Assembly (NCBI GenBank): GCA_017508605.1
Contig: JAFVYN010000074.1
Coordinates: 1 to 38,187, forward strand
Origin: Clostridia bacterium
GTDB lineage: Bacteria > Bacillota > Clostridia > Oscillospirales > CAG-272
DNA: 38,187 nucleotides
Direction of reading: 5' to 3'
The notes under the pieces are model-generated. The model was given only the letters and a program-made list of their open reading frames with translations. It was not told the origin of the DNA and ran no database searches. A program made the position numbers and the translations under genes. This document shows, in pieces, positions 30,955-38,187 of the stretch. Positions within the stretch are counted from its first letter, which is position 1; each line of letters opens with the position of its first letter.

Positions 30955-33693
30955 ATGAACAATAATCTTGATCTTTACGACGGAATCGAGCTTCCCGACG
31001 ATGACGATTCCCCCGTTACCCCTTTAGATATATCACAGCCTCCCGCCCCCACATCGACCGACGGGGAGGAGGAATCGCCCACCGTCACCGATACCTTCCC
31101 GCCCCTTGACGAGATCCCCATGCCCACCGAGGCGACCGTGCCTCCCAAAGCCAAAAGCACACGGGCAAAAAAATCGGCAGGAGCCAAAAAATCGACAGCC
31201 AAGGACAAAAAGACGGATGCTTCCGAGGACAAGCCTGAGGAAAAACCTTTTGAAAAGAGCAAAAAAGGAACGCTCGCCTGCTCGGTGCTTTTCTGGATCT
31301 TATCCTTTCTCACTGCCGTGTTTCTCTTCGCCAATATCTGGAGCGACGCGGGTCCCTTGATCAAGAGCTATTCCACCCTTCTGTACGGCCTTTTCGGATG
31401 GGGCGCGCTCTTCACCGTCCCGCTCTTTCTGCTCTTCGGCTTTGAGTGGAAGAAATACGTCGCGGAAGACCGCACGCTTTCCAAGGTGCTGACCGCCTGC
31501 GGCTTCACCGTCCTGCTCTCCGCCTTTTTCCACGTGATCATGATCATGGCGGGCGGCATTGAAGAACCGACCTTCAGAGACGTCTTCCGTCTTTCGTCCT
31601 ACTGGTATACCGACCGCACGATCGTGGGCGGCGGTGTCTTCGGCGGACTCATCGGCGGCATCTTCTATACGCTGATGCACGGCTGGGTATCTCTTCTCAT
31701 TCTCGCGCTCTTACTTCTCGCCTTGGCGCTTTACTATCTCCGTCTGACACCCAAAATGATCTATGACAGACTGAAGGCATCCCTTGAGGAGAAGAAAAAG
31801 GCACGTGCCGAGAAGGAAGCCTTCCTTGAGGTTGCCGACGAGATCAGAACACCCGCGCCTTCAAGTGACGCGCCGACACCCATTACAAAGATCGATCTTG
31901 ACGTGATCTCCACGGTACTTGCCGACGAGGTCGGGATCAAGGAAACGCCCGCGGCACCCGTGAGCGTCATACCGCCCGCCGATGCCGTATCCACCTCTCC
32001 CACCTCTCCCGCCGCTCCCAAGGAGGAAGCACCCACGCTTCCCAGGATCACGGTCTTCTCACCCGACGAAACCGACAAGCCGAACGATACCGACACTCTT
32101 GTTTACAAGTTCAATCACATTCCCGATACCGAGGATGATGACAGCACTCTCAACAGCACCGACTACGGCTACGGTGTTGATGACGACGATGATTTCGATC
32201 TCGTTCCCGTTACCACCATTCCCAAGGAAGAGACCCCCGATACGCTGAACACGAATACCGTCACCCTGCCGCAGAACGATCTCGCGCTGACCTCGGACGA
32301 TGCTCTTGATCAGCTTGACGATCTGCTCGACGATACGGCGGAGATCACCGACACCGATGACGGTGACGGTGACGATTCCCTTCTCATCGGCGGCGCGCCT
32401 GCCCAAAAGCCCGACACACCCCCTTACGTCTTTCCTCCCATCGACCTTCTCACGAAAGGTCCCGCCACGCAGAACAGCGTAAACCGTGAGGAATTGATCA
32501 AGACGGGGCAGAAGCTGGTCGACGTTCTCAAGAGCTTCCGTGTCGAGACCGAGATCATGAACGTTTCCTGCGGTCCGACCGTCACCCGTTACGAGCTTGC
32601 GCCCAAGAGCGGCGTTCGTGTACGCGCGATCTCGGCTCTGGTCGACGATATCGCCCTGAATCTCGAGACATCGGGCGTCAGAATCGAAGCCCCCATTCCC
32701 GGCAAGGCTGCCGTCGGCGTGGAAGTGCCGAACAAGGAAGCCGCCACGGTCTATTTACGCGACCTCATCGAATCCGACGCCTTCAGGAACGCCAAGAGCA
32801 AGCTCACCGCCTGCGTCGGCATGGACGTTTCGGGCGCCCCCATCCTGATGGATATCGCGAAAATGCCCCACTTACTCATTGCGGGCGCTACCGGTATGGG
32901 TAAATCGGTCGGTGTCAACAGCATCATCATGTCTCTGCTCTATAAAGCCACCCCCGACGAGCTGAAGCTCATTCTCATCGACCCCAAGAAGGTCGAGCTG
33001 AATATGTACAACAAGCTACCCCACCTTCTGATTCCCGTGGTCAACAATCCCAAGAAGGCGGCAGGCGCGCTTGCCACCGCCGTCAACGAAATGGAACGCC
33101 GCTTCGAGCTGATCGAATCGGTGGGCGCGAGAAATCTGAAGGGCTATAACATGCTCATCGAAAACGATCCCACCAAGGAAAAGCTGCCGAGCATCGTCAT
33201 CATCATCGACGAGCTTGCCGATCTCATGATGACCGCCAAGGATGACGTCGAGGATTCGATCTGCCGTATCGCGCAGAAGGCGCGCGCGGCGGGTATCCAC
33301 CTCATCATCTGTACCCAGCGTCCCTCCGTCGACGTCATCACGGGTCTGATCAAAGCCAACGTTCCCTCCCGTATTGCCTTTACCGTTGCCTCGAATATCG
33401 ACTCGAGAACCATTATCGACGTGGCGGGTGCCGAAAAGCTGATCGGTCGCGGCGACATGCTCTTTGCCCCCGTCGGCGCCATGAAGCCCATCCGTGTACA
33501 AGGCTCGTTCGTCGACGATAAAGAGGTCGAAGAGGTCACGAATTTCATCAGAAACCGTTCGAAGGACGTCACCTATGACGATTCCTTCCTGAACCAGGTC
33601 GAGATCGCCGCCGAGCATTGCGGTCAGAAAAAGAAGGCGGCAGCTGCCGCCTCGGACGAGGAGATCGACGCCTCGGACGAGCTGGATCCGTAA
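30955..33693 (+). CDS. FtsK/SpoIIIE DNA translocase, lacking its gamma domain
   Basis: The 912-residue protein pumps double-stranded DNA through the division or sporulation septum. Order: an acidic start; a Lys/Ala-rich patch (about 60-85); four membrane helices (about 104-265); a long acidic Pro/Thr-rich linker (to about 500); and the alpha/beta motor, with Walker A GATGMGKSVG near 644 and Walker B IVIIIDELADLMM near 748. It ends at a TAA (33691-33693) after DASDELDP. The next codons, in the same frame, encode an intact gamma winged-helix domain (33694-33921), which normally reads the orienting sequences on DNA. The family usually ends with this domain, so the TAA is probably a one-base nonsense change (TTA to TAA) or a sequence error. 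AAAGGA precedes the ATG. Confidence 0.93.
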   Translation: MNNNLDLYDGIELPDDDDSPVTPLDISQPPAPTSTDGEEESPTVTDTFPPLDEIPMPTEATVPPKAKSTRAKKSAGAKKSTAKDKKTDASEDKPEEKPFEKSKKGTLACSVLFWILSFLTAVFLFANIWSDAGPLIKSYSTLLYGLFGWGALFTVPLFLLFGFEWKKYVAEDRTLSKVLTACGFTVLLSAFFHVIMIMAGGIEEPTFRDVFRLSSYWYTDRTIVGGGVFGGLIGGIFYTLMHGWVSLLILALLLLALALYYLRLTPKMIYDRLKASLEEKKKARAEKEAFLEVADEIRTPAPSSDAPTPITKIDLDVISTVLADEVGIKETPAAPVSVIPPADAVSTSPTSPAAPKEEAPTLPRITVFSPDETDKPNDTDTLVYKFNHIPDTEDDDSTLNSTDYGYGVDDDDDFDLVPVTTIPKEETPDTLNTNTVTLPQNDLALTSDDALDQLDDLLDDTAEITDTDDGDGDDSLLIGGAPAQKPDTPPYVFPPIDLLTKGPATQNSVNREELIKTGQKLVDVLKSFRVETEIMNVSCGPTVTRYELAPKSGVRVRAISALVDDIALNLETSGVRIEAPIPGKAAVGVEVPNKEAATVYLRDLIESDAFRNAKSKLTACVGMDVSGAPILMDIAKMPHLLIAGATGMGKSVGVNSIIMSLLYKATPDELKLILIDPKKVELNMYNKLPHLLIPVVNNPKKAAGALATAVNEMERRFELIESVGARNLKGYNMLIENDPTKEKLPSIVIIIDELADLMMTAKDDVEDSICRIAQKARAAGIHLIICTQRPSVDVITGLIKANVPSRIAFTVASNIDSRTIIDVAGAEKLIGRGDMLFAPVGAMKPIRVQGSFVDDKEVEEVTNFIRNRSKDVTYDDSFLNQVEIAAEHCGQKKKAAAAASDEEIDASDELDP

Positions 33694-33921
33694 TTCTACG
33701 AGGCAGTCGAGCTTGCCGTCGATATGGGCAAGCTGTCGACCTCTCTGCTCCAACGCAAGCTCTCTCTCGGCTACGGCAGAGCCGCCAAGATCATCGACTC
33801 CATGGAAGCCATGGGGATCGTGGGCGCGCCCGACGGTCAGAAGCCGAGAAACGTCCTCATCTCCCGCCAGGAATTCCAGGAAATGATGATGAAGAGACAG
33901 GACACCCCTCCCGCCACCTAA
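33694..33921 (+). pseudogene. Severed FtsK/SpoIIIE gamma domain, in frame after a TAA
   Basis: The 75 codons after the ftsK stop continue the same frame and read FYEAVELAVDMGKLSTSLLQ, then LGYGRAAKIIDSMEAMGIVG and KPRNVLIS, the conserved winged-helix gamma domain of FtsK/SpoIIIE, ending at a proper stop. No good ribosome site precedes the only internal ATG (33724), which would also cut off the first part of the domain. The domain shows no decay, so the interruption is recent, an assembly or sequencing error, or bypassed by read-through. Confidence 0.88.
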
Positions 33922-33941
33922 CCCACAGAAAGAAGGTCACT

Positions 33942-34484
33942 ATGGTTTGTATTTTTCTTGCCGATGGCTTTGAAATGATCGAAGCCCTGACCCCCTGCGA
34001 CGTTTTGAAGCGCGCAGGTGCCGAGGTTGCACTCGTATCGGTCACCGAAAGCCTTTCGGTCACCTCGACCCACGGCGTTACCATCCGCTGTGATGCCGCC
34101 ATCGGCGACATCCGTCCCGAAGATATCGAAATGATCGTCCTCCCCGGCGGCATGCCGGGGGCGGAGAATCTTTACCGCTCCGAGCGCCTTCGCGAGCTTG
34201 TGCTTTCGGTCAACAAGAGAGGCAAGCCCGTCAGCGCCATCTGTGCCGCTCCCTTTATTCTCGGCAGACTCGGACTTCTCGCCCGCCGCAAGGCAACCTG
34301 CTATCCCGGTTTTGAAAAAGAGCTGACGCAGGCGTTCGTCACCCCCGGCGGTGTTGTCAGAGACGGCAACATCCTGACCGCCAAGGGCATGGGCGTTTCG
34401 CTTGCCTTTTCGCTCGCCGCCGTATCCATGCTGTTCGGCGAGGAAAAATCCAGAACCATCGCCGCGCAGATCATGGCGGAATAA
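33942..34484 (+). CDS. DJ-1/PfpI family protein
   Basis: The 180-residue protein is a single DJ-1/ThiJ/PfpI domain. The reactive Cys lies in the nucleophile elbow SAICAAPFIL (near 101), the partner Glu near the N-terminus in DGFEMIEAL, and PGGMPGAENL precedes the elbow. This arrangement is that of the DJ-1/YajL branch, for which chaperone, glyoxalase and deglycase activities have been reported; which applies here is unknown. AGAAGG lies 6 nt before the ATG. It follows the severed ftsK end by 20 nt and is probably co-transcribed. Confidence 0.9.
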   Translation: MVCIFLADGFEMIEALTPCDVLKRAGAEVALVSVTESLSVTSTHGVTIRCDAAIGDIRPEDIEMIVLPGGMPGAENLYRSERLRELVLSVNKRGKPVSAICAAPFILGRLGLLARRKATCYPGFEKELTQAFVTPGGVVRDGNILTAKGMGVSLAFSLAAVSMLFGEEKSRTIAAQIMAE

Positions 34485-34541
34485 CCCCGAACCGAATCCC
34501 AAACGACAAAGAAAGGACGTCTGAAAAGGCGAATTTATCCC

Positions 34542-35129
34542 ATGAGCAATATTCGTGATATCAAAAACCGCCTGCGCGCCGAATTACGCGCCGCACGCGA
34601 ATCCCTCACCCGCGATGAAAAAGCAGCCCTCGATCAGGCGATCCTCCGTCAGTTCCGCTCGCTTGCCTCCTTCCGCTTTGCCGAGGTCATCCTCGCTTAC
34701 TATCCGCTTGACGAGGAGATCGACGTTCTCCCCCTCATCGAGGAAGCCCTTACGCTGGGCAAACGGGTAGCGCTCCCGAAATGTCTCGAAGGCAATCAGA
34801 TGGATTTTTATTACATCAACTCACTCGATGACGTAGAGACCGGCGCCTTCGGCATCCGTGAGCCAAAGGCTTCCTGCGAGCTGTACGACATCGAAAGTCA
34901 GCGCCCCGCCGTCATGCTGATCCCCGCCTTGTCCTATGACAAGTTCGGCTACCGACTCGGCTACGGCAGAGGCTATTACGACCGCTACGTCAACCGCTTT
35001 GCCGGTGTCAAGGCAGGGCTGTGCTACCGCGCCTTTCTGAAGGACACTCCCCTCCCGCGCGGCAGATTCGACATGGCTGTCGATTACGTGGTCACCGAAA
35101 AGGGAGTGAAGCTGATTGAAAAGAAGTAA
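34542..35129 (+). CDS. 5-formyltetrahydrofolate cyclo-ligase
   Basis: The 195-residue cytoplasmic enzyme uses ATP to convert 5-formyltetrahydrofolate to 5,10-methenyltetrahydrofolate, returning the stored folate to one-carbon metabolism. The family signature is clear: an N-terminal KNRLRAELRAAR helix, ILAYYPLDEEID, and the ATP/folate-binding DKFGYRLGYGRGYYDRY. The usual GYGGGYYD has Arg in place of the middle Gly. The ribosome site is weak: AAAAGG ends about 12 nt before the ATG. The stop overlaps the next gene's start by 14 nt. Confidence 0.95.
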   Translation: MSNIRDIKNRLRAELRAARESLTRDEKAALDQAILRQFRSLASFRFAEVILAYYPLDEEIDVLPLIEEALTLGKRVALPKCLEGNQMDFYYINSLDDVETGAFGIREPKASCELYDIESQRPAVMLIPALSYDKFGYRLGYGRGYYDRYVNRFAGVKAGLCYRAFLKDTPLPRGRFDMAVDYVVTEKGVKLIEKK

Positions 35130-36042
35130 GATCTTTTTCATTGTCCCCTGCCTGCTTCTCGCGGTCTATCTGTTACTGCTTCTGACAAACCTTGTCCCCG
35201 AAAGCAGTGTGGATACCACCGCCAAGCTGTTTTTATCCCTGACGGTGCTGGAGCTGAGCGTCTTCGCGCTTCCCTCTTTTTTCTATACCAAGCTAACGAA
35301 ACAAGGAGATTTTTCCTCCTTCGGGCTTCGCCCCTTCTCTCCCAAGGAGATCCCCTTTCTCCTCAGCGCCGCCTGCCTCATTGCCACCTTCGGACTTTGT
35401 GTCAACGGCATTTTCTTCTTCCTCGGCATCGGTAAGGAAAGCTATACCTCGCTCGGCTCGTATATCCTTTCGGATATTTCGCTTGAAAAGAATCCGCTCT
35501 ACGCCATGATCGCCTACGGCGCGATCCCCGCCGTCTGCGAGGAATTCCTCTTTCGCGGCATTGTCTATCGGGAATACCGCCCTTACTCCCCTCTCACAGC
35601 CTCGCTTTTTTCGGCGACGGCATTCGCCATGTGCTATTTTGACCTGTCTGGCTTTCCCTTCTATTTCGTGTCGGGACTGCTCCTCGCCTATACCGTGGAG
35701 CTGACGGGCAGTCTTTTTACCGCCATCACCGTCCGTTTTGCCGTGAACCTCGCTTCGATCTACGTTATGCCCGTTCTGTGGCAGCTTCTCACACAGCCCC
35801 TCGGCGTTTTGTTCGCCGTCTTCGTTTCGGTGGCGCTCTTTATGATCTCGCTCTTCTTCTTCCTGAAGGCAGCAGAGACACGTTACCGCCGCATGGCGTA
35901 TGACCCCGCGCATGCCGCCGATCAGCCCTATCCCAAAAAGGAAGCGCGCTATCACACCCTGAAAGCATTCACCTCGCCGCTTTTTCTTGTTTCGGTCGCG
36001 ATCTTCATCGCCGCCGTCTGCGTCAAAGCCTTCACTTCATAA
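35116..36042 (+). CDS. CPBP-family membrane protein (CAAX-protease-like), lacking the two histidines
   Basis: The 308-residue protein has about eight membrane helices and the first CPBP (Rce1/Abi) motif, CEEFLFRG (near 145). The second motif, normally F-x-x-x-H, reads FAMCYFD, and the third, normally H-x-x-x-N, reads TVRFAVN, so both expected metal or active-site histidines are replaced by Tyr and Arg. CPBP proteins are glutamic-type intramembrane proteases; this member may be inactive or use a different arrangement. The start is TTG at 35116, overlapping the folate gene by 14 nt, with GGGAGTG 7 nt upstream, which implies translational coupling. The last 60 residues are a cytoplasmic loop followed by one more helix. 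Confidence 0.82.
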   Translation: MKRSKIFFIVPCLLLAVYLLLLLTNLVPESSVDTTAKLFLSLTVLELSVFALPSFFYTKLTKQGDFSSFGLRPFSPKEIPFLLSAACLIATFGLCVNGIFFFLGIGKESYTSLGSYILSDISLEKNPLYAMIAYGAIPAVCEEFLFRGIVYREYRPYSPLTASLFSATAFAMCYFDLSGFPFYFVSGLLLAYTVELTGSLFTAITVRFAVNLASIYVMPVLWQLLTQPLGVLFAVFVSVALFMISLFFFLKAAETRYRRMAYDPAHAADQPYPKKEARYHTLKAFTSPLFLVSVAIFIAAVCVKAFTS

Positions 36043-36075
36043 AACCCCTACACCGCAAACGAAAGGATCTTTCTC

Positions 36076-37587
36076 ATGATGACTATTTTACGCCAGCCCG
36101 ATTCCTACCGCGTGATCACCGAGGAGGCTTCGGCATCCGACGTCAAGGTCGGATTTTCTCTCATGAACGACGCACTCACCGTCAGCCTCAGCGCCGAAAC
36201 CTCGCGCGTCAAATTTCTGACACTTCGCTGGAACTTTTCCATCCGCGAGGAGGTCTCGATCCTCGGAGACACCTGGGAGAGAAGCTACGGAGACCTCGGC
36301 TTCACCCCCCTCTCGCCCGAGATCATCCATCCCTGGTATTTCGCCATGCGCTGTCCGAACGCCACCGAATGCGTCGGTGTTTCAGTTCAGCCCAACGCCT
36401 TCGTGCATTTCACAGTCGACTGTGAGGGCATCACGGCGCACTGCGACCTGCGTGCCGGCACCGTCGGTGTCGCGCTGAACGGCAGAACGCTCGACGTCGC
36501 TACCTTCTTACATAAGACCTATCCGAAGACCGTCCCGCTCTTTGACGCGCTGTCGGACTTCTGTCACATCATGTCCCCGAACCCCCTTCTTCCCAAGGAA
36601 AAGGTCTACGGCGGCAATAACTGGTACTACGCCTACGGTAACAGCTCCTATGAAGAGATCGTGTCCGACGCCACCTTGCAGAAGATCCTTGCCGAAGGGC
36701 TTGAAAACCGCCCCTTCATGGTCATTGACGACGGCTGGCAGCCCAAACCCTGCCAGGGTCCCTGGGTCACCAACGAGCGCTACCGTGATATGAAGGAGGT
36801 TGCCGACACCTTCAAGGCAATGGGCGTCCGCCCCGGTATCTGGATCAGACCCCTTTGCGATGACTCGCCCGAGATCCCGAACGAGTGGCGCTTTCAGAAT
36901 TACAACAACCGCCTCGACCCCTCCCATCCCGAGGTGCTCAAGCATCTTGCATCCCTCGTCAGAACCATCGTCGGCTGGGGCTACGAGCTGATCAAACACG
37001 ATTTCTCGGCATTTGATATCTTCGGCGCGTGGGGCTTTCAGAGAAAGCACTATTTCACCGACGGCAACTGGTCGTTCTACGATACCACCAGGACCTCGGC
37101 TGAGATCTATAAGACCTTCCTCAAGACCTTGCTCGACGCCACCGACGGCAAGGCGTATATCCTCGGCTGTAACTGTGTCTCCCATCTGACGGCAGGGCTT
37201 TGCCATATCAACCGCACAGGTGACGATACCAGCGGCACCGATTGGAACAGAACCCGCAAGATGGGTGTCAACACCCTCGCCTTCCGCCTTTGCCAGAACA
37301 ATGCCTTCTATATGGTCGATGCCGACTGCGCGGGCTTTATCAAGGGCAACATTCCCTTCAGCCGCAACAAAAAATGGGTCGAGCTGCTTGCCAAGAGCGG
37401 AACACCCCTCTTCATCTCCGCTCCGAACGGCGTCTTTGACGAAGAAGAGCTTGCCTTTATGAAAAAGATGTACAAGATCGCCTCGCTCCAGGAAAACGTC
37501 GCTATTCCCGTCGACTTCACCTACAATATGACCCCCGCCCTCTGGACCATCGACGGCGTTTCATACGATTTCGACTGGTTTGAATAA
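36076..37587 (+). CDS. GH36/clan GH-D glycosidase, alpha-galactosidase-like
   Basis: The 503-residue protein has an N-terminal beta-sandwich (about 1-170) and a (beta/alpha)8 domain. Clan GH-D marks are FMVIDDGWQ (near 218), the nucleophile Asp in LIKHDFSAFD (near 308) and the acid/base Asp in RTGDDTSGTDW (near 379). It is shorter than classical GH36 enzymes (about 700 residues) and has no signal peptide, so it should act on imported oligosaccharides. An alpha-galactosidase role is the best guess, but related clan members have other specificities. GAAAGGATC lies upstream; ATG at 36076 or 36079 may be used. It is the last gene of the uppP cluster, 33 nt after the CPBP gene, and ends at a strong terminator. 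Confidence 0.85.
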   Translation: MMTILRQPDSYRVITEEASASDVKVGFSLMNDALTVSLSAETSRVKFLTLRWNFSIREEVSILGDTWERSYGDLGFTPLSPEIIHPWYFAMRCPNATECVGVSVQPNAFVHFTVDCEGITAHCDLRAGTVGVALNGRTLDVATFLHKTYPKTVPLFDALSDFCHIMSPNPLLPKEKVYGGNNWYYAYGNSSYEEIVSDATLQKILAEGLENRPFMVIDDGWQPKPCQGPWVTNERYRDMKEVADTFKAMGVRPGIWIRPLCDDSPEIPNEWRFQNYNNRLDPSHPEVLKHLASLVRTIVGWGYELIKHDFSAFDIFGAWGFQRKHYFTDGNWSFYDTTRTSAEIYKTFLKTLLDATDGKAYILGCNCVSHLTAGLCHINRTGDDTSGTDWNRTRKMGVNTLAFRLCQNNAFYMVDADCAGFIKGNIPFSRNKKWVELLAKSGTPLFISAPNGVFDEEELAFMKKMYKIASLQENVAIPVDFTYNMTPALWTIDGVSYDFDWFE

Positions 37588-37598
37588 ACCGAAAACAA

Positions 37599-37634
37599 AA
37601 AAGCCCGTGCTTTTTCGAGAAAGCACGGGCTTTT
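37599..37634. terminator. Bidirectional terminator
   Basis: AAAAGCCCGTGCTTT (37599-37613) pairs perfectly with AAAGCACGGGCTTTT (37620-37634) around a 6-nt loop, with an A-run and a T-run at the two ends. It lies between the convergent GH36-like and ROK genes. Confidence 0.93.
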
Positions 37635-37653
37635 GATCTGTCCGTATATGAAA

Positions 37654-38187
37654 TTACTTGGTCAAGCCGAGAACAGCCGCGCCGAGGATACCGGCATCGT
37701 TGCCGAGAGCGGCTCTCTTGATGACGGTCTGATTCTTCGAATTGCGCGCGAAGTTTTCCTTGGCAACGATCTCACGAAGGGGAGCGAGGAGATATTCGCC
37801 TTCGTTACAGATACCGCCGCCGATCAGAAAGACCTCGGGCTGGAAAATATTGATGAGATTGGTAATACCGCAGCCGAGATAGGCAATGTATTCGTCAACC
37901 ACTTCGGCACCCGCGGCATCGCCCTGGCGCTTTGCCTGGAATGCCGTCTTGCCGCTGACCTTACCTGCCGCCTCGGAAAGCTGCCACATCAGAGAATCCT
38001 TGCGATCCTCCATCTTTTCCTTGGTCATGTTGATCAGACCGGTTGCCGAGGAATAGGTCTCAAAGCAACCTCTTCTGCCGCAGGTACAGGGTCTGCCGTC
38101 CTTACTGATGACCATGTGACCAAGCTCAGCGCCCGCATAGTTGAAGCCCGAGAAGATCTTGCCGTCGACCACGATACCGCCGCCGAC
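37654..38187 (-). CDS. ROK-family sugar kinase, N-terminus outside the window
   Basis: About 178 C-terminal residues are visible; the gene runs off the right edge, and the in-frame GTG at 38172 is an internal valine, not a start. The ROK signature is present: GAELGHMVI followed by the zinc site CTCGRRGCFETYSS, then NIFQPEVFLIGGGIC near the C-terminus. The closest well-known relatives are glucokinases of Gram-positive bacteria, which phosphorylate glucose with ATP. A fructokinase or an N-acetyl-sugar kinase cannot be excluded without the N-terminus. It converges on the GH36-like gene. Confidence 0.92.
   Translation of the reverse strand, partial: VGGGIVVDGKIFSGFNYAGAELGHMVISKDGRPCTCGRRGCFETYSSATGLINMTKEKMEDRKDSLMWQLSEAAGKVSGKTAFQAKRQGDAAGAEVVDEYIAYLGCGITNLINIFQPEVFLIGGGICNEGEYLLAPLREIVAKENFARNSKNQTVIKRAALGNDAGILGAAVLGLTK

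Noticed and set aside
30955..33921. Genome-wide recoding of TAA as a sense codon
   Set aside because: TAA ends several other intact genes at the expected place, for example at 4501, 22810 and 26581, so only a local event can explain the ftsK stop.

Overview
This window is most likely a piece of an uncultured Clostridia (Bacillota) genome from a gut or other plant-polymer-rich habitat. The signs are low-GC-Gram-positive style Shine-Dalgarno sites, sigma-A promoters with almost invariant 17-bp spacers, frequent GTG/TTG starts, UppP and FtsK/SpoIIIE, many secreted multi-domain proteins, BspA-type leucine-rich repeats, and cohesin/dockerin modules. No rRNA or taxonomic marker is present, so genus-level placement is not possible.

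Layout. 1-341: an array of small hairpins, then a terminator and tRNA-Trp (minus). 428-3891 (minus): a two-gene heterodimeric ABC exporter. 4070-4501 (plus): a stand-alone (p)ppGpp-hydrolase-like HD protein. 4693-9327 (minus): a very large membrane-anchored GH78 alpha-L-rhamnosidase. 9580-11691 (plus): a secreted GLUG-like repeat protein. 11867-23499 (minus): five same-strand genes forming the most unusual block. In transcription order these are a lipoprotein carrying a cohesin, a 1288-residue BACON/dockerin protein, a cohesin-plus-dockerin protein, a CFI-box-CTERM protein and a DUF4062/P-loop NTPase/TPR/multi-TM (STAND-like) protein. A divergent XRE regulator (23645-23857) faces the head of the block, and GAGATA/TATCTC half-sites overlap a strong promoter between them. 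24143-26581 (plus): a BspA-type LRR protein without a signal peptide. 26707-28002 (minus): a GH5-family lipoprotein. 28141-29127 (plus): an AEC-family permease. 29128-30087: gene-poor, with a second hairpin array, a strong stem-loop, 10-bp-periodic repeats and tiny ORFs. 30088-37587 (plus): a likely operon of uppP, ftsK/spoIIIE (its gamma domain cut off by an in-frame TAA), a DJ-1/PfpI protein, 5-formyltetrahydrofolate cyclo-ligase, a CPBP-family membrane protein and a GH36-like glycosidase. 37654-38187 (minus): a ROK-family sugar kinase, cut by the window edge.

How the parts may work together. The 17.0-23.5 kb genes supply a membrane-anchored cohesin, a protein with both cohesin and dockerin, and a large dockerin protein, so they could build an ordered surface complex like a minimal cellulosome. 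None of the three contains a recognisable catalytic domain. This, with the dedicated XRE switch and the downstream CFI-box and STAND-like genes, is the best candidate for an undescribed system. The two hairpin arrays (61-234 and 29182-29380) share one architecture but have different core words, and are the most interesting non-coding signal.
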